This document shows positions 36,627-49,000 of a DNA stretch of 64,000 nucleotides, piece after piece. The stretch is from Alisma plantago-aquatica (lineage: Eukaryota > Streptophyta > Magnoliopsida > Alismatales > Alismataceae). The translations under genes and the position numbers were made by a program. The stretch is from the NCBI GenBank assembly GCA_963693085.1, contig OY856411.1:1344643550-1344707549 (forward strand), read 5' to 3'. Every line of letters starts with the position of its first letter. The stretch's first letter is position 1. Under the pieces are notes generated by a model. That model had not been told where the DNA came from. It ran no database searches and saw only the letters and a list, made by a program, of their open reading frames with translations.

Positions 36627-39600
36627 TGTAACATCCCTGACCTGGGTTATAAGTTAACCCTAGGTGTTTTGCTTAATCATGTAATTAAATACTTGTGATT
36701 ATCTTTTGGCATGTAATTAAGTTCCTGAGGAACATACATTTTCATTCTGTCCTTTTTAAACAATGTTGTAGTATTGTTTTGTGATACAGGGACCTATGTG
36801 CAAATTACCCAATTAGAGGGGTTAACTTGCAAAATTAAACATGTTAAGATGTTCCTATGATGATGAGACATCATATGAATGGATATGATGAAGTCTGATG
36901 GATTTACCAAGCTTGGGCATCAAGATACAACTTGTGGAGCAATCTTTTTGCTTAAAAACCCTAATTTTGGAGTAAAGTGCAATTTACCCAAAATGTGGGG
37001 TGCAACTTGTAAAATACACCTTTTAGAGTATCTTTTATGACTATTGACATCATTTAGAGAAGAAATGATGAAAGGGGTGCTTCAATTAGATAATCAGATA
37101 AGAAGAATGACTTTTGTAGTAGAATCACCTAGTATGAGTAAAGAGACCTTTTATATATGTACCTTAGTTTGCATGTTGGCTTTCTTTACCCTTAGCTCTT
37201 GAGTTTTGATGGGATTTTCTTAAAGTTATGATAGATTGAACGTGCCTTAGAAGTTAAGGAGGGACCTTGATGAGAAACCCATAAACTAGAGGTCCTTATG
37301 TTGAAAACTAACCCAAGCTATATAAGCTTCTTTCTTTGCAAACCAAGTAAACATATTCCCTTCTCTTCTTCACTTATCATCTTGCTCAACCGACTAAGGC
37401 AGAGCTTTGGAGCTCAAGAAGACGACCAACATGTTCTAAGGTGAGAAGAGACCATCTTCTACCTCGGATTCATGGAGGAATTCCTTGTATAAGGTTGGTT
37501 TTATGGTTATCTCACTTAGGTTTCTTGTTCTAGCCGGCCTTCCCCAACCTTTTCTTGGAGAAACTTCTTTGGCCGACATGTGGATCTCAAGACTCCATTA
37601 AAGGCTTGAAGCTTGGAAGCTTGGATCTCTAGGAACAACGTTTAAGGCGGGTTTTATAACTCTAAACCTTTGCTTTATTATGCATATCTATGTTCTTGCA
37701 AGTTAGTACCAAATTTTTCTTCTTCCCCACTATTTCTTGCACTTTTGCAAGCAATCTGTGAAGTAACCGACCTGCATAGAGGTTGAAGATGATGGGCGTG
37801 AATTCCTAGGTAACTTTACCAAACGACCTTGGACCATTTGGTCTAAACGGTTTGCAAATCGTTTGAAATCAAACGGTCTCAAGACCGTTTGATCTCATGC
37901 GGTCTTGCAAGACTGTTTAGATTCAAACGGTCTCCAAGACCGTTTGGTAGGGTTGACCAAGTGAATACCATTTAGAGGTCTGTTGTACACATGTTGAATT
38001 AATCAATTATAAAGAATCATGATCTAATTGCAAACCAATCACAAGTTGAAGGCACTTCAACCTTATAAACCCTAATCGGGTTGAATTGCTGATTTCAAGG
38101 ATAGATTTTGGTGAACTTTGGGTTGAAGGGCCCAAACGGTCTCAAGACCATTTGGGGGTTCACTCAAACGGTCTCAAGACCGTTTGGTGACAACCCAAGA
38201 CCGTTTGGAGGTCTAGGGTTAAGGTAATTTGATGAATTGAGGGTCCAATCACAATAGGTTGATGAATTGAATAAAAGTGCTGATTTTAGACCTAATTAGG
38301 GTTCAACCCTTATCAAATCGACTTAGATTTTGATGAAACTTTGGGAAAACGGTCTCAAGACCGTTTGGAGGGAGTCCAAACGATCTCAAGACCGTTTGGG
38401 CCAAGTTTGGGCCCAATTGAGTATCAATTGATGGGTTCAACTTCAATTTGTTTCACATTGTTGAACATTGAGGGTTAACCAATTGCAAACCCTAATTGAG
38501 TTGGATTTAACCCTAATTGGCTTTCAATTGAGGGTCAATTTGGTGTCCAATTGATTAAGTTTAACCCTAATTGGCTCAATTTATAAGTGGTTAACAAGTT
38601 TATGGCCAATTGAAGGCTTCAACGTAGATAACCATAATCGATTATAACCTTTGATACACCTTTGAGGTCCATGCGGTTTTGAGCCCATTTGGACCAAACG
38701 GTCTCAAGACCGTTTAGACTCAAACGATCTTAAGGTCATTTGGTCCAATCGATCTCAAGATCGTTTCAACTCATGCGGTTTCAAGGTCGTTTCATCCAAA
38801 CGGTTTGGAAGTCAACACTCTCAAACGGCAACGCACTTAAACGGTCTCAAGACCGTTTAAGGGCAAACGGTCTTGAGTGTCATGTGGTCTTGAAGTCAAC
38901 TATAGCAAATGGTCAACACATCCAAACGGTCTCAAGACCGTTTGGAGGTTGAAAGTGTGTAATCGTTTGGAGACTTTAGGGTTGTGTTTGCTTAGTACTT
39001 TGAAGGTTTAAATTGGTTCTATGGTGGTCTAATCCAAACCCTAATGATACTTAAAGACATTAAGGGGTTAAGTGATTAATAGATTGACCCATGATTGTGA
39101 TCAATGGTGTACTTTACCAATATGCCCTTGAAGGGTTCAACTAGATGATACCTTGTTTTAATCAAACCCTAATAACATGATAGTGGTGACTTAGCTTATG
39201 TTAATCAATGAGGACTTGACCTAACCTATTCTAGAGTGATGTAATCACCATCTATTAGTAAGAGGAGAGAGAAGGTACCATTTATGGTTGAAACTCAAAT
39301 AAAATACCTTCAATGTATATGAATGTGCATGATTAGGGTATGATCCACCTATGTGAGATCATGAAAACCCTAATTATGATAATTGATGAATCTTAACCTA
39401 ATTTGAAGGCATCAATGATGATGTTTCTCATACATGATGATGCTATGATCTCAATTCACTATAAAGTGAATAGTAAACCCTAATTCTAGGGTAATATGAT
39501 GAAATGTACAATAAACCCTAATTCTAGGTTATGCTTTTAAGAATGAATCTTCATGATTTAAGTATGAAAGGAGGAACCACTATTTCTAATCATAATGGAA

Positions 39601-41214
39601 GGGATTGGATAACCCTAATTGATGTAAATCAGGGAACCTAGCTATTGTAAGAGTATGAAGGTACAACTCTTGAAATGAATTGTTTATTATTATTAGTTGA
39701 ATTAACCATGCAGGTTCTTATATGAGGATGATCATATCCAGGTAAGGATTATGATACCATATTCATTGAAAGCATGTTGTTAGCTTAATGAATAGTGAAT
39801 ATGCTATGATGCCTAAGTTTAAGTAGCATCATATGAGATGATAGGCTGTAAGAGCCATGAGTAACATCAAGGTCATGCTGACTAAAATGACTTATGATGA
39901 GTTGATATCCTTTGGTAACTGATATGAGTTAAACTTGATACATTTAGTATTCTTCTTGTATAGCAGTGTTTTAATATTTAAATGCTTGGAAACATGTATG
40001 ATGTTAAAAGAATACTGAAATGTACCTAACTAATCAAGTATAATCATACCATGTAGAGCCTTGATCATAGATCCATCATTGTCAGAAGTTAAATGATGGT
40101 GAAACAGGTTTTCCTAAGGGAACTCCTGGATCACATACTTTTGAGTATTTTGGGGAATATGGATGTGTATATCCTTACATCCTAGTGTAGGACTTGATGT
40201 AGATGTATCTTAATCTATCAATCCTTCACTATATGTTTATGTCGGGGTGATGTAACACTAATCTCCTGAGGAAATCTTTTATACCGCATCGATGAGAGAT
40301 AAACAAGAAATCTTTCGATGACGAAGAGAGTACAGAATGCCACTGTGACTCTAATAGTGAAGTACCAGAATACCCTGGTAAGCTATAGTAGCAGAGACAC
40401 TAGATGTCCTACATGTTTATCCTCACTCTGACTGAGGAAGATGTGGTCATAAGAATCCAGCTCTTTTGATGACCTAGGTATGATACCGATGCGACTTAAT
40501 AAGTGATCGGTTGGAGTATGAGTGGTATACCTCATCTCCGCAGGGCATAATAATGTTTATAAAACATAATCAACTGCGTAGCATATCTGCTTAGGTTAAA
40601 ACTATGAGAAACAATGACTGAAATTACACTGCCTAGTATATATGTTTTTCATATTTCTTAAAAGATGTTGTCCTACTTATTGTCAATATGTTGTTGATTA
40701 CCTTAAAAGCTTTTATTGCTTATGTTGTTCTTTGATTGCTATAATAAAGCTTCTGGCGGAGAGTTATAACTCTCGTTGGGACAATTATTTAAAATTGTCT
40801 CACTCCGCAGACTTCAACTTTTTAGGTGGTCGTCGGGGATGAAGGAACCAGTCTGCAGGTGATCAGTATCAGCAGCAGCAGCACCAGGAGCAGCAGTGAA
40901 TCTCAGGTGGAGATACTGACTGTTGAGCCATGTAGTTAGTTAGTCCTATGTTGTCTCTGTACTCTCAGGTCCTTGGAGTTAGTTGGTCTGAGATTTTTGG
41001 TTTTGAATCTTGAGATTTTGTATTTGGTTGTGTATAATCACTCAAGAAGTGATTTAACAGAGATGTAAACTGTTTATCTTGTTTCTGTAAAAGAAGTTTT
41101 ATGATTTCAAGATCTTGTCTCAAAAAGTTTTAATTTCCGGTAATTTTTGTATTCCGCTGCTAATCGAATGCTTCCGCTGAGTTTATGTCGTGGTTTATGG
41201 ATCAGATCGTCTCA
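36627..41214 (+). repeat. Gypsy-1 5' LTR (4,588 bp)
   Basis: Bounded by TGTAACATCC and CGTCTCA. It contains a palindrome cluster at 37,819-38,948, many AACCCTAATT motifs, a conserved GAGAGTTATAACTCTC palindrome near 40,758, and a GTATCAGCAGCAGCAGCACC stretch near 40,866. No protein domain is recognisable inside. Confidence 0.94.
37819..38948 (+). repeat. Palindrome cluster in Gypsy-1 5' LTR
   Basis: At least a dozen copies of a hairpin with arms CCAAACGGTCT and AGACCGTTTGG around a CA centre, some perfect (for example near 38,697 and 38,921), some with point changes or half-sites only. Spacing is irregular (about 25-300 bp). Confidence 0.92.
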
Positions 41215-41219
41215 ATTTA

Positions 41220-41233
41220 GTGGTATCAGAGCT
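41220..41233 (+). other. Gypsy-1 primer-binding site
   Basis: TGGTATCAGAGCTC, tRNA-Met type, five bases after the LTR. The same leader follows it as in Gypsy-2 (AGGTTCGCTGAGTCTACAGA). Confidence 0.88.
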
Positions 41234-41346
41234 CTAGGTTCGCTGAGTCTACAGAGACATAGGACTTAGGATGTTGAGTCTATCCTTAGTGTTTCTTTCC
41301 TATCTAATAGAATCTTATGCTCCTCAGGAGAAGAAGATATATAAGG

Positions 41347-44300
41347 ATGTCTGAGCCACATGAGGAGTACGTGGTTGAGAGTAGCGTTGCTGCACCTCAA
41401 GAAGGTGCAAGGAACCTAGAGATAGAACAACCCGTACCTAAGCCACCCAGGGAGCCACCTCAGTTTGACCCAGCTGACATGGGTAACCCAGCTGTTCAAA
41501 CCATGTTCGGGCAGTTTATGACTGCCATGACACATATCACCGACAGGATGCCCATGCCTGCACCAAGGGCACCTGTCCATCCTAAAGGACAAGGTATCAA
41601 TAAGACGTTTGAGCGACTTTGTCGTGTCGGAGCAACCGAATACTTTGGGACAACTGACCCCGCAGATGTCGATCTGTGGTTAACTAAGTTGGAGAAAGCC
41701 TTCAGAATCTTGATCATCCCTGAAGCTGAGAAGGTTAGACATGGTGTCTATCTTCTCAAAGGAAGTGTTGGTCATTGGTGGACCATGGAAGAGCAGAAGA
41801 GGCCTGGAGTAGAGATCTCATGGGAAGACTTTTGTCGGGGATTTGTCAACATATACTTTCCAAAGACATTCCTGGATGAGAAGATCTCTCAGTTTGAGAG
41901 ATTGAGGCAAGGCATGATGAACATTAGCGAGTACGAAGCTAAGTTCATGGAGTTGCTGCGGTTCTGTCCGCACATGGCTGCCACAGAAGAAGAAAGAATT
42001 AGAAGGTTCGAGAAGGGTTTGAATGCCGATTTGACTACTCCCATGTCTGCCCTAGAAAATCTGGAGAGGTTCGCTACCTTCGTTGAGTCAGTCTGAAGGA
42101 TAGATAGATCTGTAGCCGAGAAGAGGCAAACCCATAAGAGATATCCACATTTCCAGGGTTCTTCATCTAGAGACTTTAAGAATCCTAGATTCTCTACACC
42201 TACACCTCCACCACCCAGATCTAGTGCTCAGACACAGTGGACACCGAGTAGAGGTAGAGGACGAAGCCTACCACTACAAGAGACTCACAGTTCAACATCA
42301 ATGTCAGTCACAGGATCACCAAGACCACAACAACTGGAAAGAAGCTGCTACAACTGTGGGAAGGTGGGACATCTGATGAAGGACTGCAGGTCTAGGCCTG
42401 TCAGTGTGACACAGCCTCAGAGACAGAGTCAACAGGGGTCACAGAGAAGACAGTTTCAAGGAACAGCTAGAGGACGTGGACAAGCGTCCCAAGCTGGATC
42501 GTCAGCACCAACTCAACCTCAGGCAACAACAAGGTTCTATGCAATGAACCCACCTGATGCAGTGATCAATCCACGGGTTGTGGCAGGTCAGATGGAATTG
42601 TTATATTCTGATATGTCTACATCCTGTGTTGTATCTGTTTTGATTGACCCGGGTGCTACACACTCCTTTATCACTCAGAGAGTGATTCATAACTGCAATA
42701 TGACAGTCAGTCATAGGGCAGATAGCTTGTTGCTTGAGACTCCATTGAGAGGGTCTGCTGTGTTGCAGGAGGTATGCTCTCCCTGCATCCTCTTCCTTTC
42801 TGATCATCACATTCAAGTGGATCTTATACCACTTGATATGCAAGGATTTGATATAATCCTTGGGATGGATACCTTGGAAAGGTATAGAGTTGTCTTGGAT
42901 TGTGAATCCAAGTAGGCTGTGTTTGCTGATGAAAGCGACATATGGATCTTTCAAGGAGAGAGAAAGATTCTACCCACCCATCTTGTGTCAGCTATGGTTG
43001 CTGAGAAGCTGATGAGGCAAGGATGTTATGCATTCTTGGCCCATGTGGTAGATACTACCATGGCAAGTCCTAACCCTACTGAAGTTCCTGTAGTCAGGGA
43101 ATTCGAAGACGTGTTTCCTGAAGAACTTCCAGGTATACCACTGCCTCGAGAAATTGATTTTGAAATCATTTTGGTCCCAGATACACAACCTATAGCTCAA
43201 ACACCGTATAGGATGGCGCCTGCCGAGATGGCAGAACTCAAGAAACAACTTCAGGAGTTACTTGAGAAGGGTTTCATCCGACCGAGTACTTCACCCTGGG
43301 GTGCTCCGGTTTTGTTTGTTAAAAAGAAAGACGGGTCAATGCGGTTGTGCATTGATTATAGACAACTCAATAAAGTAACAATAAAGAACAAGTACCCTCT
43401 GCCGAGGATTGATGATCTTTTTGACCAGTTGCGTGGTGCAACCGTCTTCTCAAAGATAGACTTGAGGTCAGGATATCATCAACTTCGTATTAAGGACAGT
43501 GACATATCCAAGTCTGCCTTTAGGACAAGGTATGGTCACTATGAGTTCACAGTTATGTCGTTTGGACTAACTAATGCACCGGCTGCATTTATGGAACTCA
43601 TGAATAGAATCTTCTGACCTTTCCTCGATCAGTGTGTTGTTGTCTTCATAGATGACATTCTGATCTATAGTAGAGATGCTCAGCAGCATGAACAACATCT
43701 TCGCCAAGCTTTGACCTTGCTAAGGGAACATAAGCTATACGCTAAGTTTAGCAAGTGTGAGTTCTGGTTGCCGGAAGTATCTTTTCTTGGACATGTGGTA
43801 TCTGCCTCAGGTATTCGTGTTGACCCTTAAAAGGTAGAATCTGTTCTACAGTGGGAACAACCGAAGACACCGATGGAGATTCGTAGTTTCTTAGGGTTAG
43901 CTGGCTACTACCGAAGGTTCATCAAGAACTTCAGTTCTATAGACTTACCCTTGACCAAGTTAACCCAGAAAGACGTTCCTTTTGTCTGGAGTGATAAGTG
44001 CCAGCAATCTTTTCAGCTGTTGAAGGAAAGGTTGACAAGTGCACTTGTACTTGTGCTACCTGAGCAAGGTAAGGGATATGTAGTTTTCTGTGATGCCTCC
44101 AAGAATGGACTCGAATGCGTGTTGATGCAGGATAAGCAAGTGATTTCTTTTACTTCCCAACAACTTAAGAAACACGAGGAGAATTATCCGACACACGATC
44201 TGGAGTTAGCTGTTGTGGTTCATGCCTTGAAGATCTGGAGACATTATCTCTACGGAGAGACATTCCATATATTCACTGACCACAAGAACCTTAAGTATAT

Positions 44301-46002
44301 CTTCTCTCAGCATGAACTTAACATGAGGCAACGTCGCTGGATGGAGTTAATCAAGGACTATTATTGTATAATCGATTACCATCCAGGGAAGGCCAATGTT
44401 GTTGCAGATGCCTTGAGTAGGAAATCAGCAACATCAACCATGGATAGAGCACAACTAAACTCTTTAGTATGCTCTAGGAGAGATATGCTTATATCTTTAA
44501 GGCAGGACAATGTACAGTTGAAGGTGTCATTGTTATCTGGGTTGTTAGATAAAATGCATATTAAACCTACCCTAAGAGAGCAGATCAAGGAGCCACATTG
44601 AGTTGATGCTGCAGTTCAGCAGATTAGGTCTGAGTATGGTGATGAGAAGCGGGATGGTTTCCATGACTCAGATGACCAGGTGGCATGCTATCATGGGAGG
44701 ATGATAGTAACGGATGTGGATAACTTGAGGAAGTTAGTCTTGGAAGAAGTTCATTCTTCGATGTATGCCATGCATCCAGGGAGCACCAAGATGTATTGAA
44801 ACTTGAAAGATATGTATTGGTGGCCTGGGATGAAAACGGATGTTGCTGAGTTTGTTCTGAGGTGTCCTGTGTGTCAGCAAGTTAGAGCTGAACACCAGAA
44901 GCCTACAGGGACAATGCAACCTTTACCCATACCACAGTGGAAGTGGGACCATGTGACCATGGACTTTGTTGTTGGCCTACCCAGGACAAGCAAAGGACAT
45001 GATTCCATCTGGGTAATAGTTGATAGGTTGACAAAGACAACACATTTCTTACCTGTCAAAACAACCTATTCTGCTGAAAGGTTATCACAATTGTATGCTC
45101 AAGAGATAGTGCAATTGCACGGAGTTCCAGTCATTATAGTTTTTGACAGAGGTCCCCAGTTTACAAGTCATTTTTGGGAGCAGTTACACAGAGCTTTAGG
45201 CACCAAGTTAAGGTTTAGTACAACCTTTCATCCACAGACTGATGGACAGTCGGAAAGGACTATGCAGACCTTGGAAGACTTGTTGAGAGCATGTGTTCTC
45301 CAGTTTACCGGGAGTTGGGATCTACACCTAACCTTGATAGAGTTTGCCTATAACAACAGCTATCAACATAGCATTGATATGGCACCTTATGAAGCTTTGT
45401 ATGGTAGACGTTGTAGATCACCCTTATGTTGGTATGAGACTGGTGAACATCAGTTGTTAGGTCCTGATCTTGTGCAGCAAACCACAAAGAAGATTAAAGT
45501 AATACAACAACAGATAAATACTGCACAGGATAGGCAGAAATCTTACGCCGACAGACGTCGTAGACCCTTAGAGTTCCAAGTTGGAGATAGAGTGTACCTT
45601 AAGGTCTCGCCTCGGAAAGGAGTCCTTTGTTTTGGAAGGAAAGGGAAGTTATCTCCTAGATTTATGGGGCCTTATCCAATATTCATTGAACGGGTTGGAA
45701 AGGTAGCCTATAGACTAGAGTTACCTCAAGAGTTGCAGAAGTTACACCCTGTGTTTCACATTTCTATGCTGAGGAAATGTCACCCTGATACCGAGTCAGT
45801 TCTACAACCTATGGAGGTAGAATTGAATGATGATATAACTTATGAGGAAGGACCAGTGTCAATCCTTGATAACAGAATTAAAAAGCTAAAGAAGAAAGAC
45901 TTAAGTCTTGTGAAAGTCCTCTGGAATCACCGTGGTGTTGAAGAAGCCACTTGGGAACTAGAGGAAGAGATGAGAAGGAAATACCCTGCTCTTTTCTCCT
46001 AA
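41347..46002 (+). pseudogene. gag-pol: Gypsy-1 gag-pol, one reading frame broken by six stop codons
   Basis: All segments are in the same frame with no frameshift. Order: gag from MSEPHEEYVVESSVA, with FERLCRVGATEYFGTTDPAD and LKGSVGHWW; knuckle CYNCGKVGHLMKDC (about 42,347); protease DPGATHSFI (about 42,646); RT with [20 protein letters not shown] and [14 protein letters not shown], and catalytic FIDD in [12 protein letters not shown] (about 43,640); RNase H with [13 protein letters not shown] and DHKNLKYIF; integrase with MDFVVGLPR, FDRGPQFTSHFW and TDGQSERTMQTLE; C-terminal chromodomain with KVLWNHRGVEEATWELEEEM. In-frame stops lie at 42,094, 42,913, 43,615, 43,828, 44,599 and 44,797. ATG 41,347 is preferred over 41,317 because Gypsy-2 starts at the equivalent place. 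It cannot make full-length protein. Confidence 0.93.
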
Positions 46003-46024
46003 TATGTTTTATCAATTTCGGGGA

Positions 46025-46051
46025 CGAAATCCTTGTAAGGGGTGGATAATT
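46025..46051 (+). other. Gypsy-1 polypurine tract
   Basis: GTAAGGGGTGGATAATT lies directly before the 3' LTR and follows GACGAAATCC, the usual junction in Tekay/Del-type chromoviruses. Confidence 0.75.
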
Positions 46052-49000
46052 TGTAACATCCCTGACCTGGGTTATAAGTTAACCCTAGATGTTTTGCTTA
46101 ATCATGTAATTAAATACTTGTGATTATCTTTTGGCATGTAATTAAGTTCCTGAGGAACATACATTTTCATTCTGTCCTTTTTAAACAATGTTGTAGTATT
46201 GTTTTGTGATACAGGGACCTATGTGCAAATTACCCAATTAAAGGGGTTAACTTGCAAAATTACACATGTTAAGATGTTTTTCTGATGATGAGACATCATA
46301 TGAATGGATATGATGAAGTATGATGGATTTCCCAAGCTTGGGCATCAAGATACAGCTTGTGGAGCAATCTTTGTGCTTAAAACCCCTAATTTTGGAGTAA
46401 AGTGCAATTTATCCAAAATGTGGGGTGCAACTTGTAAAATACACCTTTTAGAGTATATTTTACGACTCTTGACATCATTTAGAGAAGAAATGATGAAAGG
46501 GGCGCTTCAATTAGATAATCAGATAAGAAGAATGACTTTTGTAGTAGAATCACCTAGTATGAGTAAAGAGACCTTTTATATATGTACCTTAGTTTGCATG
46601 TTGGCTTTCTTTACCCTTAGCTCTTGAGGTTTGATGGGCTTTGCTTAAAGTTATTATAGATTGAATGTGCCTTAGAAGTTAAGGAGGGACCTAGATGAGA
46701 AACCCATAAACTAGAGGTCCTTATGTTGAAAACTAACCCAAGCTATATAAGCTTCTTTCTTTGCAAACCAAGTAAATGTATTCCCTTCTCTTCTTCACTT
46801 ATCATCTTGCTCAACCGACTAAGGCAGAGATCTGGAGCTCAAGAAGACGACCAACCTGTTCTAAGGTGAGAAGAGACCATCTTCTAGCTCGGATTCATGG
46901 AGGAATTCCTTGTATAAGGTTGGTTTTATGGTTATCTCACTTAGGTTTCTTGTTCTAGCCGACCTTCCCCAACCTTTTCTTGGAGAAACTTCTTTGGCCG
47001 ACCTGTGGAGCTCAAGAAACCATTAAAGGCTTGAATCTTGGAATATTGGAGCTCTAGGAACAACGTTTAAGGTGGGTTTTATAACTCTAAACATTTGCTT
47101 TATTATGCATATCTATGTTCTTGCAAGTTAGTACCTAGTTTTTCTTCTTCCCCACTCTTTCTTGCACTTTTGCAAGCAATCTGTGAAGTAACCAACCTGC
47201 ACAGAGGTTGAAGATGATGGACGTGAATTCCTAGGTAACTTTACCAAATGACCTTGGACCATTTGGTCTAAACGGTTTGCAAACCGTTTGAAATCAAACG
47301 GTCTCAAGACCGTTTGATCTCATGCGGTCTTGCAAGACCGTTTAGATTCAAACGGTCTCCAAGACCGTTTGGTAGGGTTGACCAAGTGAAGAACGTTTAG
47401 AGGTCTGTTGTACACATGTTGAATTAATCAATTATATAGAATCATGATCTAATTGCAAACCAATCACAAGTTGAAGGCACTTCAACCTTCTAAACCCTAA
47501 TCGGGTTGAATTGCTGATTTCAAGGATAGATTTTGGTGAACTTTGGGTTGAAGGGCCCAAACGGTCTCAAGACCGTTTGGGGGTTCACTCAAACGGTCTC
47601 AAGACCATTTGGTGACAACCCAAGACCGTTTGGAGGTCTAGGGTTAAGGTAATTTGATGAATTGAGGGTCCAATCACAATAGGTTGATGAATTGAATAAA
47701 AGTGTTGATTTTAGACCTAATTAGGGTTCAACCCTTATCAAATTGACTTAGATTTTGATGAAACTTTGGGCAAAAGGTCTCAAGACCGTTTGGAGGGTGT
47801 CCAAACGATCTCAAGACCGTTTGGGCCAAGTTTGGGCCCAATTGAGTATCAATTGATGGGTTCAACTTCAATTTGTTTCACATTGTTGAACATTGAGGGT
47901 TAACCGATTGCAAACCCTAATTGAGTTGGATTTAACCCTAATTGGCTTTCAATTGAGGGTCAATTTGGTGTCCAATTGATTAAGGTTAACCCTAATTGGC
48001 TCAATTTATAAGTGGTTAACAAGGTTATGGCCAATTGAAGGCTTCAACGTAGATAACCATAATCGATTATAACCTTTGATACACCTTTGAGGTCCATGCG
48101 GTTTTGAGCGCATTTGGACCAAACGGTCTCAAGACCGTTTGGGGCCAAACGGTCTCAAAACCGTTTGGACTCAAATGATCTTAAGGTCTTTTGGTCCAAT
48201 CGATCTCAAGATTGTTTCAACTCATGCGGTTTCAAGGTCGTTTCATCCAAACGGTTTGGAAGTCAACACTCTCAAACGGTCAACGCACTCAAACGGTCTC
48301 AAGACCGTTTAAGGGCAAACGGTCTTGAGTGTCATGCGGTCTTGAAGTCAACTATAGTAAATGGTCAACACATCCAAACGGTCTCAAGACCATTTGGAGG
48401 TTGAAAGTGTGTAATCATTTGGAGACTTTAGGGTTGTGTTTGCTTAGTACTTTGAAGGTTTAAATTGGTTCTATGGTGGTCTAATCCAAACCCTAATGAT
48501 ACTTAAAGACATTAAGGGGTTAAGTGATTAATAGATTGACCCATGATTGTGATCAATGGTGTACATTACCAATATGCCCTTGAAGGGTTCAACTAGATGA
48601 TACCTTGTTTTAATCAAACCCTAATAACATGATAGTGGTGACTTAGCTTATGTTAATCAATGAGGACTTGACCTAACCTATTCTAGAGTGATGTAATCAC
48701 CATCTATTAGTAAGAGGAGAGAGAAGGTACCATTTGTGGTTGAAACTCAGATAAAATACCTTCAATGTATATGAATGTGCATGATTAGGGTATGATCCAC
48801 CTATGTGAGATCATGAAAACCCTAATTATGATAATTGATGAATCTTAACCTAATTTGAAGGCATAAATGATGATGATTCTCATACATGATGATTCTATGA
48901 GCTCAATTCACTATAAAGTGAATAGTAAACCCTAATTCTAGGGTAATATGATGAAATGTACAATAAACCCTAATTCCAGGTTATGCTTTTAAGCATGAAT

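Noticed and set aside
37819..38948. CRISPR-like array of regularly repeated palindromes
   Set aside because: Spacing is irregular, repeats are mutated, there are no cas genes, and the cluster is duplicated with the LTRs of a plant retrotransposon.
40642..40842. 66-codon frame within the Gypsy-1 LTR as a protein gene
   Set aside because: Not kept open in the other LTR copy and no domain; more likely chance in LTR sequence.
41317..46002. Possible env-like third gene making Gypsy-1 retrovirus-like
   Set aside because: The frame ends with a chromodomain just before the purine tract, leaving no room for an extra gene.
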